Source of the DNA: Candidatus Villigracilis adiacens | GTDB taxonomy: Bacteria; Chloroflexota; Anaerolineae; Anaerolineales; Villigracilaceae | Direction of reading: 5' to 3' | DNA: 64,000 nt | NCBI GenBank assembly: GCA_016703605.1 | Contig: JADJBU010000026.1 | Span: forward strand, 62,001 to 126,000 | Part shown: positions 9,172-18,832 of the stretch, in pieces | Layout: each line of letters begins with the position of its first letter | Numbering within the stretch: the stretch's first letter is position 1 | The notes under the pieces: generated by a model | Told to the model about the DNA's origin: nothing | Database searches by the model: none | What the model saw: the letters and a program-made list of their open reading frames with translations, nothing else | Made by a program: the position numbers and the translations under genes

Positions 9172-10524
9172 TTAAGTCGGCGCCACCCTATCCGTAATCT
9201 TCAACGCCTCATCCAGCACGTCAAAGCCTTCCTTCAGTTCAGCTTCTGAAATTATCAGCGGCGGAATGATCAGCACGGTATGCCAGTGGGTATAAAGAAA
9301 CAGACCGTGATCCATGCAATATTTTTTCAACGCGTTCATCTCCGGCGACGACCCGTTCCAGGGCGTCATCGGTTCCCTTGTCTTGCGATCCTTCACCAGT
9401 TCGATGATCCCGAACAAGCCGATATTGCGGACTTCCCCGACAGAGGGATGGGCTTCTCCCAGGTCGGATAACATGCGCCTCAAGACTCCGCCCATGCCTG
9501 CCGCATGTTCGACGACCTGATCCTCCCTCATGGCTTGGATGTTCGCCACCGCCGCCGCCAGCGAAACGGGATGCGACGTATACGTCAGCCCGCTTTCGAA
9601 GGCGTGTTCATCGAACGCCGCCGCGATCTCCGGCTTCATTGCCACCGCCCCCAACGGCGCATATGCAGACGTGAGTCCTTTTGCCATGGTCATGATGTCC
9701 GGCACGACATTCCAATGTTCGATGGCGAACCATTTTCCAGTCCGCCCGAAGCCGCTCATCACTTCGTCGCATATCATCACGATGCCGTATTTATCGCAAA
9801 GTTTACGCACACCCTGCATGTACCCATCCGGCGGGATGATGATGCCGTTCGTGCCGGTGACCGACTCCATCAAAACGCCCGCGATGGATTCTGGTCCTTC
9901 ATACAGGATGATCTCTTCCAGGTGGTTGACATAATCCCGCGCAAATTCCGCCTCGGAGATGTTTGAATTTGTGCGGTGAAAGGTCGAGCGGTAACGATAC
10001 GGGTCGAGAAAATGGACGACGCCCGGCATCAGGTTCGGTTCCCATGCCACGCGGCGCGGATCGCCGGTCGCCGCCATCGCCCCGGCGGACGCTCCGTGAT
10101 AAGAACGATAACGGGTAAGAATCTTGTGGCGTTTTGTGTATCCGCGCGCGAGTTTGATGGCGTTCTCGTTCGCATCCGCGCCGCCGAGGGTGAAAAGAAT
10201 TTTGTTCAATTTGCCGCCCGGCGTGACAGACGCCACCTCCCTGCCCGCCAATGCGCGGATTTTCGTCGTCATGCCCGGCGCGGCATAGGGCAGTTCCGCC
10301 GCCTGCTCCTGCATGGCTTTGATGATGCGTTCGTCGCCGTGACCGATATTGACGCACATCGTCATCGAGTTGAAGTCGAGGTACTTCCTATCGTCCACAT
10401 CCCAGAAATACGCGCCTTTGGCGCGTTTTACCGCAATGGGGTTGACTTTGGCTTGGGCAGACCACGTCCAGAAGATGTGCTCTTTCGAGAGGGGCAGGAT
10501 TTCATTATCAGGGAGGTCGAACAT
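9172..10524 (-). CDS. PLP-dependent class III aminotransferase
   Basis: 450 residues from the ATG at 10522-10524, preceded by AAGGACC; the frame extends to 10584 but those 20 residues lack support. Class III hallmarks are ICDEVMSGFGRTGK and the PLP-lysine region MAKGLTSAYAPLGAV, with LGGADANENAIKLAR in the cofactor phosphate site. The overall pattern is that of omega-amino-acid:pyruvate/taurine-type transaminases, which transfer the terminal amino group of substrates such as taurine or beta-alanine to pyruvate. Exact substrate is not readable. It converges with the kinase gene (six bases between stops) and is divergent from the P-loop kinase at 10604. Confidence 0.88.
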   Translation of the reverse strand: MFDLPDNEILPLSKEHIFWTWSAQAKVNPIAVKRAKGAYFWDVDDRKYLDFNSMTMCVNIGHGDERIIKAMQEQAAELPYAAPGMTTKIRALAGREVASVTPGGKLNKILFTLGGADANENAIKLARGYTKRHKILTRYRSYHGASAGAMAATGDPRRVAWEPNLMPGVVHFLDPYRYRSTFHRTNSNISEAEFARDYVNHLEEIILYEGPESIAGVLMESVTGTNGIIIPPDGYMQGVRKLCDKYGIVMICDEVMSGFGRTGKWFAIEHWNVVPDIMTMAKGLTSAYAPLGAVAMKPEIAAAFDEHAFESGLTYTSHPVSLAAAVANIQAMREDQVVEHAAGMGGVLRRMLSDLGEAHPSVGEVRNIGLFGIIELVKDRKTREPMTPWNGSSPEMNALKKYCMDHGLFLYTHWHTVLIIPPLIISEAELKEGFDVLDEALKITDRVAPT

Positions 10525-10603
10525 GGAAGGTCCTTGTGATGTGTAATTCGTGAAGCGTAGATCCAAATACGCGTCGCGTAACACGAATTATAATCCCCCC
10601 GCC

Positions 10604-11164
10604 ATGAACGACTTTCCACATCAACGCATCGCGGTGATCGGCACGACGGGCGCGGGCAAGTCCACGCTGGCGGAAAAACTGTCGAAACGGCTCGACATTC
10701 CTTACGTCGAGTTGGACGCGCTGTACTGGGAAGCGGGTTGGCGGGAAGCCGATCCCTACGCCTTCTGGGACCGGGTCGAAAACGCCATCGAAGGCGAGGC
10801 ATGGGTGATCGCTGGCAATTACAGGTCGGTCCAGCACATGATCTGGGAAAAGGCTGATGCGGTTATCTGGCTGGATTATCCCCTGCGCATCCTGTTCTGG
10901 CGCCTGCTCAAACGGACCCTCCGCCGCGCCGTAACCCAGGAAGAATTATGGAACGGCAATCGCGAGACCTTCTGGCGGCATCTCAAACTGTGGTCGCAGG
11001 ATTCGCTCTTTCACTGGCTTTTCAAAACCTACTGGCGCAGGAAGCGCGAATTCCCCGTCCTGCTCTCCCTGCCGGGGTACGACCATTTGAAGGTCTACCG
11101 CTTCAAACATCCGAGCGAGTTGGAAACCTGGGCTGGCGGCATCCGCCTGAACAAGACAGCCTGA
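10604..11164 (+). CDS. Small P-loop kinase (adenylate-kinase-like, 'topology modulation protein' family)
   Basis: 186 residues starting MNDFPHQRIAVIG. Walker A is GTTGAGKST. VELDALYWEAGW and WVIAGNYRS are typical of the FlaR/topology-modulation group of adenylate-kinase-like proteins, as is the C-terminal YDHLKVYRFKHPSE. The physiological substrate of the family is not established. I start at 10604, not the earlier in-frame ATG at 10550, because the 18 extra residues fall in promoter DNA: TATAAT at 10589-10594 lies nine bases before this ATG with no Shine-Dalgarno, again suggesting leaderless translation. Confidence 0.85.
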   Translation: MNDFPHQRIAVIGTTGAGKSTLAEKLSKRLDIPYVELDALYWEAGWREADPYAFWDRVENAIEGEAWVIAGNYRSVQHMIWEKADAVIWLDYPLRILFWRLLKRTLRRAVTQEELWNGNRETFWRHLKLWSQDSLFHWLFKTYWRRKREFPVLLSLPGYDHLKVYRFKHPSELETWAGGIRLNKTA

Positions 11165-11277
11165 CGCTCCAGCCTCGGGCTTTTGTCGATCAGGTAACGC
11201 TGTCAATTCCATGACAAAGCCACGCCTTAAAAAGCGGGAGCATTTCAAAAAAAACGCTTCACGAGTAAAATAAGAAA

Positions 11278-12462
11278 ATGAATGAAAATACGCGCCTCAC
11301 TCCCCCGCACCTGGCATGGGTATACAGCGGCAGTCTCAAAGATAAAATGGACGCGGCTACCTTTTTAACGACCACACAAGAGTTAAGAAATTCCGGATGG
11401 AAGGTCACGCTTATCGCCTCGGGCAACCCGGACGAACACCTGATCCGCGGCGTTGAAGTTTGTCACATCCCCAGGCCGGAGGTGTACATTCTTCGCCAGG
11501 CTATTTTTCACTGGCGGGTGGCAAAGAAACTTTATCGGCAAATCGCTGAGATCGACGCCCTGTTATTCCACGAACTATCCGCGCCCTGGCTGCTGCTTTT
11601 CCTGGTCTTCTTAAAACTTACCCGAAAAAAACGCCCGTTATTCATCATGGACACGCGCACCCTGCCCATGGAACCCGAGGATAAAGCATCCTTGAGAGAG
11701 CGGTTCAGGGGGGCAGTCTTCATTCAAATGAATAAACTGGCAAACGCCGTATTTGATGGAAGAACGGCGATCACAAACCGGATGGCTGAATCGTTGAATA
11801 TTCCCCCAAAAAAACTGTGGGGCATCTGGCATTCCGGCGTTCAACTGGAAACCTTCTCGAATGCGGCTCAAAACAGGGATATGCCGCGGCGCGAAGAGCC
11901 TGTCAACATCATCTACATCGGCTGTATGCATCATGAAAGAAATTTGCTGAAGCTGGCCGAGGCGGTGACGCAAGCCAATGCCGAGCGGCAAAACTTTATC
12001 CTGACCATCGTCGGCGATGGAAATGCCAGGGCTGAACTGGAACAATACGCCAGGGAAAAGGGCAGGCATGTCCATATTTATCCCTCCGTGCCGCACGCGG
12101 AGATTCCCGCCTGGCTGTCGAAAGCCCATGTGGGCGCGCTGCCCTTCCCCGACGAGGAAAAGTTCCGGGTCAGCAGCCCGATCAAGTTGTTCGAATACCT
12201 GGCAGCGGGACTGCCCGTGCTGGTGACCCGGATCGTATGCCATACAGATGTGATCGAAAACAACAATGTCGCATTCTGGGCTGAAAACTCAGACCAGCAG
12301 GGGCTGCTGGGGGCCTTACAACAGGTAAAAGAAAAACGGGACAGGCTCGCAGAAATGGGTGGAAATGCGGCGCTGCTCTCGAAAAAGTGGACGTGGCAAT
12401 CATCCGCCCATAATCTTAAACAGGCGCTGGAGCATGGTTTAAAGGAGAAAGAGACTCGATGA
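11278..12462 (+). CDS. GT-B glycosyltransferase (GT4-like), exopolysaccharide locus
   Basis: 394 residues, first gene of the forward exopolysaccharide block. The C-terminal half carries the nucleotide-sugar-binding signature SSPIKLFEYLAAGLPVLVT with the ILTIVGDGNARAELEQ strand, as in GT4 enzymes; the N-terminal half is a divergent acceptor-binding Rossmann domain. It probably adds one sugar to a lipid-linked repeat unit at the cytoplasmic face. Its stop overlaps the next start as ATGA. A TAAAAT lies six bases upstream of the ATG. Sugar specificity cannot be read. Confidence 0.85.
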   Translation: MNENTRLTPPHLAWVYSGSLKDKMDAATFLTTTQELRNSGWKVTLIASGNPDEHLIRGVEVCHIPRPEVYILRQAIFHWRVAKKLYRQIAEIDALLFHELSAPWLLLFLVFLKLTRKKRPLFIMDTRTLPMEPEDKASLRERFRGAVFIQMNKLANAVFDGRTAITNRMAESLNIPPKKLWGIWHSGVQLETFSNAAQNRDMPRREEPVNIIYIGCMHHERNLLKLAEAVTQANAERQNFILTIVGDGNARAELEQYAREKGRHVHIYPSVPHAEIPAWLSKAHVGALPFPDEEKFRVSSPIKLFEYLAAGLPVLVTRIVCHTDVIENNNVAFWAENSDQQGLLGALQQVKEKRDRLAEMGGNAALLSKKWTWQSSAHNLKQALEHGLKEKETR

Positions 12463-13430
12463 ACGAAAGTTCAAACAATACCGGATATTTTATTTTTTCC
12501 CTCGATACAGAACTCGGCACAGGGTATTTCGACTATGACGAAATTCGCAACAGGATATTTTCAGCGGATGGGTCCCGCGAACGGGAGAACATCGCGCGCA
12601 TCCTGGAGTTGCTGGAAGAATTTCAAATTACCGCAACCTGGGCGGTGGTAGGGCATATCTTTTACGAACACTGCGAGGAATGTGAAATATGCCCGATCCT
12701 TGAATGGAAGGGAAAATACCAGAGTTACGAAGACGCCTATAAAACCCGGCATCCCTTATGGTATGGGGCGGATGTGGTTGACATGCTTCTCAATCAAAAA
12801 ATGAAACACGAAATCGCGTTTCATGGTTATTCGCACAAAACCTTCAACACCATGAGCCGGGAAGAAGCCGAGATCGAGATCCGGGAATTTATCAGGGTGG
12901 CAAGCCGAAAGGGCATCGATGCAAAGTCCGTTGTTTTTCCCCGCAACAAGGTTGGGCATCTTGACCTTTTCGAAAAATACGGCTTTGTCTGCTATCGCAG
13001 CGAAGAATCCCTGCCCCTGCTTACAAGGAATAAATACATTGTTGGGCGGATGGCGAAAAACCTGGATCATATCCTGGGAATTTCCACGCCGCCGATCCAT
13101 GATTTGAAGGATTTCGCAGGCGGGAATATGGTCAATTTGATCTCCACCCAGCACGTTTTTGGCTTCAGCCGCGACACCGATCTTTTATTGGAGAAATGGG
13201 GCTTTCCAACCCTGCGTGTCCGCAGGATTGTGAGGGCGGTCAGGAAGGCGGCTGCCCAGAAAAAGGTGGCGCACATTTGGGTGCATCCGGAGGAGTTTCG
13301 CTCCGAAGGGGCTTTTAGCAAACTGCGCTATATCTTCGAAAGCGTCGCCGAGGAAGTGGCGGCCGGTAGGATGAAAACCATCAGCATGGTCGATATGGCG
13401 CATATGGTAAACCAAACGTATGGGAGATAA
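12459..13430 (+). CDS. Polysaccharide deacetylase (NodB-like)
   Basis: 323 residues of the carbohydrate-esterase-4/NodB type. The opening FIFSLDTELGTGYF supplies the first catalytic/metal Asp, ITATWAVVGHIF is the conserved second strand, and EIAFHGYSHKTFN provides the two metal-binding histidines (HxxxH). A late VHPEEF stretch matches the fourth motif. Family members remove N- or O-acetyl groups from polysaccharides or lipid-linked sugars. No signal peptide is visible, so it may act on cytoplasmic intermediates. It overlaps the genes on both sides by 4 and 11 bases, so this is an operon. Confidence 0.85.
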   Translation: MNESSNNTGYFIFSLDTELGTGYFDYDEIRNRIFSADGSRERENIARILELLEEFQITATWAVVGHIFYEHCEECEICPILEWKGKYQSYEDAYKTRHPLWYGADVVDMLLNQKMKHEIAFHGYSHKTFNTMSREEAEIEIREFIRVASRKGIDAKSVVFPRNKVGHLDLFEKYGFVCYRSEESLPLLTRNKYIVGRMAKNLDHILGISTPPIHDLKDFAGGNMVNLISTQHVFGFSRDTDLLLEKWGFPTLRVRRIVRAVRKAAAQKKVAHIWVHPEEFRSEGAFSKLRYIFESVAEEVAAGRMKTISMVDMAHMVNQTYGR

Positions 13431-14370
13431 CATCCGCGTTCTTGTTGCGACAAACACCTTCCCGTCTGAGGCAAGACCGGGGGACACCCCCAGCATCAAG
13501 GACCAGGTTGACGATCTTATGAGGCTGGGGGTGTCGGTCGAAATCTTATACATCGACAGCCGCCGGAAGATCAACTATCTGGTCGGCGCATTGAAACTCT
13601 TTTCCCTTTCATTCACGCCAAAAAAATACGACCTTATCCATGCCTTCTATGGGCATACCGGCGTGCTGGCGAAACTTCAAAAGAAATATCCGGTGATTGT
13701 AACTTTTTTGGGGTCCGACCTTCTCGGCAAAAAAGACAGCAGGATCGGCAGGCTGGCGGCGCGCATGGCAGACGGGGTGATTGTCATGACCGAGGAAATG
13801 AAAAAAGCCTCAACCCGCCAGGATGCGCGCGTGATCCCATTTGGAGCCAATGCCGCCATCTTCAAGCCCTACTCGGCGCCCCAGGCACGCTCAGAATTGG
13901 GACTGGCGCAGGGGAAAAAACTGGTCCTGTTCCCCTGGGACCCGGCGCGCCCCGTAAAAAGGTACCAACTTGCGCAGGAGGCAGTTGCCACCCTCCGCGC
14001 GGCTTATGATGTCGAACTGTTGACCATCCATAATAAGGCGCGCGAGATCATTGCCAAATATATGAGCGCCTGCGACGCCATGATCCTGACGTCCAGCCAT
14101 GAAGGCTCTCCCCTGGCTGTTCGAGAGGCATTAGCCTGTCATTTGCCGGTGGTTTCTGTTGATGTGGGTGATGTCCGTACTATCGTGGAAAGCGCCGGGG
14201 GCGGATACATTGCTTCTGAAAAAGCGTCAGACCTCGCCGAAAAAATATCGCGGGTGTTCGAACAGCCCGGCGCGTTTTTCAAGGATTCTTCGAAGGTTCA
14301 CAACTCCGGCGATTCTGCCCGGGATGTTCTATCATTTTACAAACAGATAATCATGGCAAAGAAGAGGTGA
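13420..14370 (+). CDS. GT-B glycosyltransferase (GT4-like)
   Basis: 316 residues, short for GT4 because the N-terminal domain is compact. The C-terminal signature SSHEGSPLAVREALACHLPVVS is a clear GT4 EX7E-type motif (E and E spaced by seven residues) that contacts the donor nucleotide sugar. VTFLGSDLLGK lies in the inter-domain region. The start overlaps the upstream deacetylase by 11 bases and the stop is followed after three bases by the next gene. Probable role: one transfer step in repeat-unit assembly. Confidence 0.85.
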   Translation: MGDNIRVLVATNTFPSEARPGDTPSIKDQVDDLMRLGVSVEILYIDSRRKINYLVGALKLFSLSFTPKKYDLIHAFYGHTGVLAKLQKKYPVIVTFLGSDLLGKKDSRIGRLAARMADGVIVMTEEMKKASTRQDARVIPFGANAAIFKPYSAPQARSELGLAQGKKLVLFPWDPARPVKRYQLAQEAVATLRAAYDVELLTIHNKAREIIAKYMSACDAMILTSSHEGSPLAVREALACHLPVVSVDVGDVRTIVESAGGGYIASEKASDLAEKISRVFEQPGAFFKDSSKVHNSGDSARDVLSFYKQIIMAKKR

Positions 14371-14373
14371 TTT

Positions 14374-15603
14374 GTGTCCAACCCAGGTAATCCGAGCGGT
14401 TCCGATCAGATTCAGTTAAGCGGGGTGCGGGTTTGCGTGATCGTAAACCAGATCTATTATACAGACGCGCGCGTCATGAGTTATGCCAATATGCTCGCCC
14501 GGGCAGGCGCCGAGGTTGACGTCATTGCGGCTAAGCATTCCAAGCGCAACGACCCCAACCAGCACCCGAACATCAAGGTCTATTCCACTCCAATCGCAAG
14601 GAACTACAGGGACGGGCTGGGGTATATGACCAACTATATTACCTCGACCTTTTTTCTTGTACTATATGCCTTCTTTTTATATTTCAAACGCAGGTATCAG
14701 ATTATTCATGTGAACAACATGCCGGATACTTTAATTCTGGCGGCGCTTATTCCCAGGCTTTTTGGGGCGAAGGTTATTCTTGACATTCACGACCCCATGC
14801 CCAACGTCTTCATGTCGAAATACGGCATGGGCGAGGACCATCCTGTTGTGCGGATGTTTATAATGCAGGAAAAATTTTCGGCGAGCCTTTCCCACGAAGT
14901 TATTACGGCAAATCCGATGTTCAAGGATTTGCTTTTCGAACGCGGAACCCCAAAAGAAAAAATCCTTGTAATCAATAATATTCCAAACCGGAATCTTTTC
15001 AACCGCCAGAACGTCAAGGTCGAACCGCGCGGGGCGTCGGATAAATTCACCCTTATTTTCCCGGGAACCATTGCCCCCAGGTACGGTCTTGATAATGCAA
15101 TTCAAGCCCTGCCGAGACTGGCAAAGGAAATCCCCAATCTTGAGTTAAAAATCATCGGCAAACATTCACAACACGCCGAGGAACTCATCGCCCTGGCGTC
15201 CAGGCTTAATGTCACGGAATATGTAAATTTCGTTCCATTCATGCCAACAGACCAGATTCCATCGGAGATCGCCAAAGCGGACGTGGGCGTATACACCGCC
15301 CTGCCCGATCCGCATATGAGTATTGCCATGCCGGGGAAAGTTCTCGAGTTCGCCACAATGGGCATTCCTGTCGTGGCAAGCCGGGTTCCCATTTTGGAGG
15401 CATTTTTCGATGATACGTCAATTCTGTTCTTTACCCCTGGAAATATTGACGAATTTTGCGATCACGTCCTGAAACTATATCATTCGCCGTCTTTGCGGAA
15501 AAATCTCGTTGAGAACGCCGACAAAATGTTTACAAACAAATATTCCTGGAAGGAAGAGTTTGACCAGTATCTTGCGCTGGTACACAAACTCGCGCACTCC
15601 TGA
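14374..15603 (+). CDS. GT-B glycosyltransferase (GT4-like), GTG start
   Basis: 409 residues starting at GTG, three bases after the previous stop, with AGAGGTGA as ribosome-binding site overlapping that stop. The N-terminal domain includes VIVNQIYYTDARVMSYANML and a YQIIHVNNMPDTLILAALIPRL membrane-proximal stretch. The C-terminal domain has FPGTIAPRYGLDNAI and the donor-binding signature MPGKVLEFATMGIPVVASR. This is the last gene of the forward block; it converges on the reverse block with only 18 bases between the two stops. Confidence 0.87.
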   Translation: MSNPGNPSGSDQIQLSGVRVCVIVNQIYYTDARVMSYANMLARAGAEVDVIAAKHSKRNDPNQHPNIKVYSTPIARNYRDGLGYMTNYITSTFFLVLYAFFLYFKRRYQIIHVNNMPDTLILAALIPRLFGAKVILDIHDPMPNVFMSKYGMGEDHPVVRMFIMQEKFSASLSHEVITANPMFKDLLFERGTPKEKILVINNIPNRNLFNRQNVKVEPRGASDKFTLIFPGTIAPRYGLDNAIQALPRLAKEIPNLELKIIGKHSQHAEELIALASRLNVTEYVNFVPFMPTDQIPSEIAKADVGVYTALPDPHMSIAMPGKVLEFATMGIPVVASRVPILEAFFDDTSILFFTPGNIDEFCDHVLKLYHSPSLRKNLVENADKMFTNKYSWKEEFDQYLALVHKLAHS

Positions 15604-15621
15604 TTTGAGAAAAGTACCGGG

Positions 15622-16548
15622 TCACCCCCTTCGCTTCGGCGGGGGGCTTCCCATCAATCCGCGCACCAAACTGGGAACAAGCCGGGTCAGGCGGGCATAA
15701 CCTTTTTGATATAAATCATTATCGCTGGTTCTCCAGCCCTGGAACAGGATTTTCACGCCCCTGAACAAAGCCAGCAATACGCGGGGGATCATGGACAAGT
15801 CTCCCAGGCGCAAATGTTTTCCATAAAATACGCCAAGTCCTTTGGCATATTCCTTGTAATTACCGGAGGATTGCGATCTGTCCCGCCAGTGATGATGATA
15901 TACAACTACATCCGGCGTATAGTGGACGGGAATACCCATTTTCAGCCCGCGATACGCCCAGTCGGTATCCTCCGCTGTAAAGAGGTTTTCATCAAACTCT
16001 CCGATGCGCTTCGCCGCCTCCAGGGAGACTCCCATGTTTCCCGTCGCCAGGGGACTAAGATTTTGGATGGGCAGATGATGTATAAGATAAGGTTCTGTGG
16101 ATGTAATAACGGTTTGGGGGATCCCATCGCCTGCCGCCTCAACGCGGCCTGTAACAATCTGCCACGGGTCTTCACGAAGGTGCAAAGCCATTGCTTCCAG
16201 CCAACCGGCTTCAGCGAGACAGTCATCATCAATGGCGGCAACAAACGGGGTCTGGACCAGTCTCATCCCTTCGTTCCTGGCAGACGAGGGGCTTCTGCCT
16301 GTCGAACGAATATGAGAGGCGCTTATTCCCGACCCGTCGAAAATTCGAAGCCACTCCGCCACATCGCGATTATCCCCCTGATCTATGACAATAACGCGCG
16401 CCGGTAAAACACGTCCGTTAATCAGCGCCTCGAAACATTCCCGCAGAATGGGGCGCCCCACCGTGGGAATGATAACTGTATAGTCTGCAAGCGTCTGAAA
16501 AGGTGTTTTCAAGGAATCACCGCTTTCTCCAAAGTCGAATACCCCCAT
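15622..16548 (-). CDS. GT2-family glycosyltransferase
   Basis: 308 residues with the GT-A fold of family 2: YTVIIPTVGRPILRECFEAL at the N-terminus, ARNEGMRLVQTPFVAAIDDDC (metal-binding DDD in the DXD position) and FTAEDTDWAYRGLKMG, the acceptor 'ED' motif. A C-terminal basic/hydrophobic tail may sit at the membrane. The start overlaps the upstream PIG-L gene by 32 bases, so they share a transcript. It probably adds a sugar to the exopolysaccharide repeat unit. Confidence 0.88.
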   Translation of the reverse strand: MGVFDFGESGDSLKTPFQTLADYTVIIPTVGRPILRECFEALINGRVLPARVIVIDQGDNRDVAEWLRIFDGSGISASHIRSTGRSPSSARNEGMRLVQTPFVAAIDDDCLAEAGWLEAMALHLREDPWQIVTGRVEAAGDGIPQTVITSTEPYLIHHLPIQNLSPLATGNMGVSLEAAKRIGEFDENLFTAEDTDWAYRGLKMGIPVHYTPDVVVYHHHWRDRSQSSGNYKEYAKGLGVFYGKHLRLGDLSMIPRVLLALFRGVKILFQGWRTSDNDLYQKGYARLTRLVPSLVRGLMGSPPPKRRG

Positions 16549-17242
16549 TCTTCCGACAATAGGAAATTATGCTTTTCTCCATCATCTCAACATTCTCAAA
16601 TTCAACCTGGATTTGGGTCTCATAAGCCCGGGCTGCTTTTAGCCAGAAACGCAGCCCTTCTTCGGATACCGGATGGAAGTTTTTTTTCATACCAAACGTC
16701 CTTTGCCACAGGCTGTAAGGATGATCGAATAGATATGGAATATCTGCCATATAAAAGGGCGAAATTCCCGCCAGATTAATCGCCTCCCGCACGACAACGT
16801 GATCAATGTGTCCGCCAAGCGCCAGGGGACAAATCAATACATCGTCTGGCAGGAGATGTTTTGCAATTTCTTCGGCAATCTGGCGGGGCAAATCCGTCTC
16901 GTCTTTGTGGAGCGGGGAAAAAGAATTTGTATACAATATCCGCCCATTGCGCCCAAGCCGGTAGAGGCTGTCTGCAAAGTCAAAGTAACGATTTGCGGCG
17001 CCAACAACAGACGCTGCCATTTCGTTTTCCGCCTGTCTAATCTGCATGGTTTCATGAGCAGAACTTGTGCCCCATCGTTGATGAAGCCTTACCGCATACG
17101 GGGACAACTCCCCATGTGCGGGGACGCCGCCCAAAATCGTCCAAATTTCGACAGGGATGCCGGTTTGTGTCTGTTCGTAGATCAATCCTCCGGCGGAAAA
17201 GATCGCATCATCCAGGTGCGGGGAGACATATATCCAGCGCAT
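16517..17242 (-). CDS. PIG-L family (LmbE-like) deacetylase
   Basis: 241 residues. WIYVSPHLDDAIFSAGG at the N-terminus is the zinc/catalytic motif of PIG-L proteins, here PHLDDA where many relatives have HPDDE. CPLALGGHIDHVVVREA carries the later HxxH zinc ligands. Members deacetylate N-acetylglucosaminyl groups on lipids or small thiols. In this locus it probably modifies a lipid-linked or nucleotide sugar, the second deacetylase of the cluster. AGGAATAA precedes the ATG. Confidence 0.88.
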   Translation of the reverse strand: MRWIYVSPHLDDAIFSAGGLIYEQTQTGIPVEIWTILGGVPAHGELSPYAVRLHQRWGTSSAHETMQIRQAENEMAASVVGAANRYFDFADSLYRLGRNGRILYTNSFSPLHKDETDLPRQIAEEIAKHLLPDDVLICPLALGGHIDHVVVREAINLAGISPFYMADIPYLFDHPYSLWQRTFGMKKNFHPVSEEGLRFWLKAARAYETQIQVEFENVEMMEKSIISYCRKNGGIRLWRKR

Positions 17243-17323
17243 AAATTATTCCTACAGTGTCAATCCAGCGATTCAACGCGGAGCGGAAAACGCTCGTAAA
17301 GATTTGGCGCTTGATTTCAAAGC

Positions 17324-18814
17324 CTACTGCGCCTTTTGTCTGCCGGGAAGTTTGTCTCGCAATTTTGCCCAAAGCGTCGCCACTTCGCCAAAGAGAATCG
17401 ACGCATCCCGAAGTGTGATCACGGACAGCAGGAGGTTCAAGGGGAAGTAGAGAAACGCCAAAAATAACGCGACCGGGACGCTGTCCGGGTTCCATAATAG
17501 AAAGGAGGAGAAGAGCAATCCAAAAATAATAAATAGCTTAAAGGACGCCCCAAGGTCTGGAGAAATCCCTTTCTTTCTTAGAAAGAATACATTCGCAGGC
17601 AGGGCAACGAGATTTCCAAAAATGTATACGAGCGCCGCGCCAACGTATCCCAAAACTGGAAGGATTGCCAGGTTGCCAACCAGGCTTATCGCCGCCTTCA
17701 TTATGTTTATATACAAAGGTTTATCAGGCTCTCCAATGGCGACAAGGGAGTATCCCAGTAATTCCTCCACCATATCAACAACAAGCCCGATCATCAACAA
17801 AACCAGCACCCAATAAACGGCAAGGTATTCCTCTGAAAAGAGCAGGACGATGATGTTTTTTCCAAAAAACGCGATGATCAGCGCGGCGAATGCCGCCAGG
17901 AATGCAACCAGACGTATTGAGTTATTTAATACATAATCCGTTTTCTCCCGTTTTTCAGTGGCGTACACATTGGCGCTAAGCGGGAAATAGACCGAAATAA
18001 ACACCGAATATAACTGCATCAGACTGTCGGGAATTTTCCTGGCAATGTCATAAAACGCCACCCCGCGGGCGCCCAAAAGCGAGCCTACAATGAGGGTGTC
18101 CAGTTTGGAAAATGCAAAATCAAAAATAAATTGCATCTGCAACGGGAACCCAAATTTCAACAACTCCTTCAAGAGCGGCGCGTCCAGTTCCCATCGATGC
18201 TTGAAGTGGATGGCGCGGTACGCCAAAACAATCCAGATCGCGCGCGTGGCAGCCTTTGCCATGATCAAGCCCCAAAAGCCCATCCGATATACGACAACAA
18301 GGAGTATCAACAAGACAAGTTCGAATACTTCCGAGATGAATTCGATCACCCCAATGGCTCTAAATTCGAAACGCCCCCGGAGAATGGATTCGAACAGTTG
18401 GCTGAAACTGACGAATAAAAATACCAGGGGGGTCGCTGTCAATATATCCGTCAATAACGCGCTGTCGAGAAAGCCCGCGATCAACGGGCGAAAAACCGCT
18501 ATCAGCAGCCCGGCCACAAAAACGACGATGATCCTGAAATGGAAGACGGTATTGATAAGCGTCGTTTTGTATAACTCATCCTCGCTGCTGGCTAAATACC
18601 TGGGGATAACCAATCCGAGACCGAAACTGATAAATTGCGCAAGGAAACTTGAAAAGAGCATAACCAGCACGTAGGCGCCATAGGCCTCTGTTGTCAGGTA
18701 ACGGGTTGCAAGCATAACGCTGACAAGCCCAAGCACAATGGTGGATACCCTCGCAAAGCCAATAAAAATTGTGCCGGAGAAGAAATGAGAGATTATTGAT
18801 TTGTTTGTCGACAT
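17324..18814 (-). CDS. Wzx-type oligosaccharide flippase
   Basis: 496 residues, almost wholly hydrophobic, with about 12-14 predicted transmembrane helices. It has the MOP/polysaccharide-synthesis arrangement: an N-terminal amphipathic segment followed by GFARVSTIVLGLVSVMLATR, and a central DFAFSKLDTLIVGSLLGA with the conserved charged D near mid-membrane. It would flip undecaprenyl-linked repeat units to the outside, where the adjacent Wzy-like protein polymerises them. No Shine-Dalgarno is obvious; 18 bases separate it from wzy. Confidence 0.88.
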   Translation of the reverse strand: MSTNKSIISHFFSGTIFIGFARVSTIVLGLVSVMLATRYLTTEAYGAYVLVMLFSSFLAQFISFGLGLVIPRYLASSEDELYKTTLINTVFHFRIIVVFVAGLLIAVFRPLIAGFLDSALLTDILTATPLVFLFVSFSQLFESILRGRFEFRAIGVIEFISEVFELVLLILLVVVYRMGFWGLIMAKAATRAIWIVLAYRAIHFKHRWELDAPLLKELLKFGFPLQMQFIFDFAFSKLDTLIVGSLLGARGVAFYDIARKIPDSLMQLYSVFISVYFPLSANVYATEKREKTDYVLNNSIRLVAFLAAFAALIIAFFGKNIIVLLFSEEYLAVYWVLVLLMIGLVVDMVEELLGYSLVAIGEPDKPLYINIMKAAISLVGNLAILPVLGYVGAALVYIFGNLVALPANVFFLRKKGISPDLGASFKLFIIFGLLFSSFLLWNPDSVPVALFLAFLYFPLNLLLSVITLRDASILFGEVATLWAKLRDKLPGRQKAQ

Positions 18815-18832
18815 TGGCAGCTTTAATATCTT

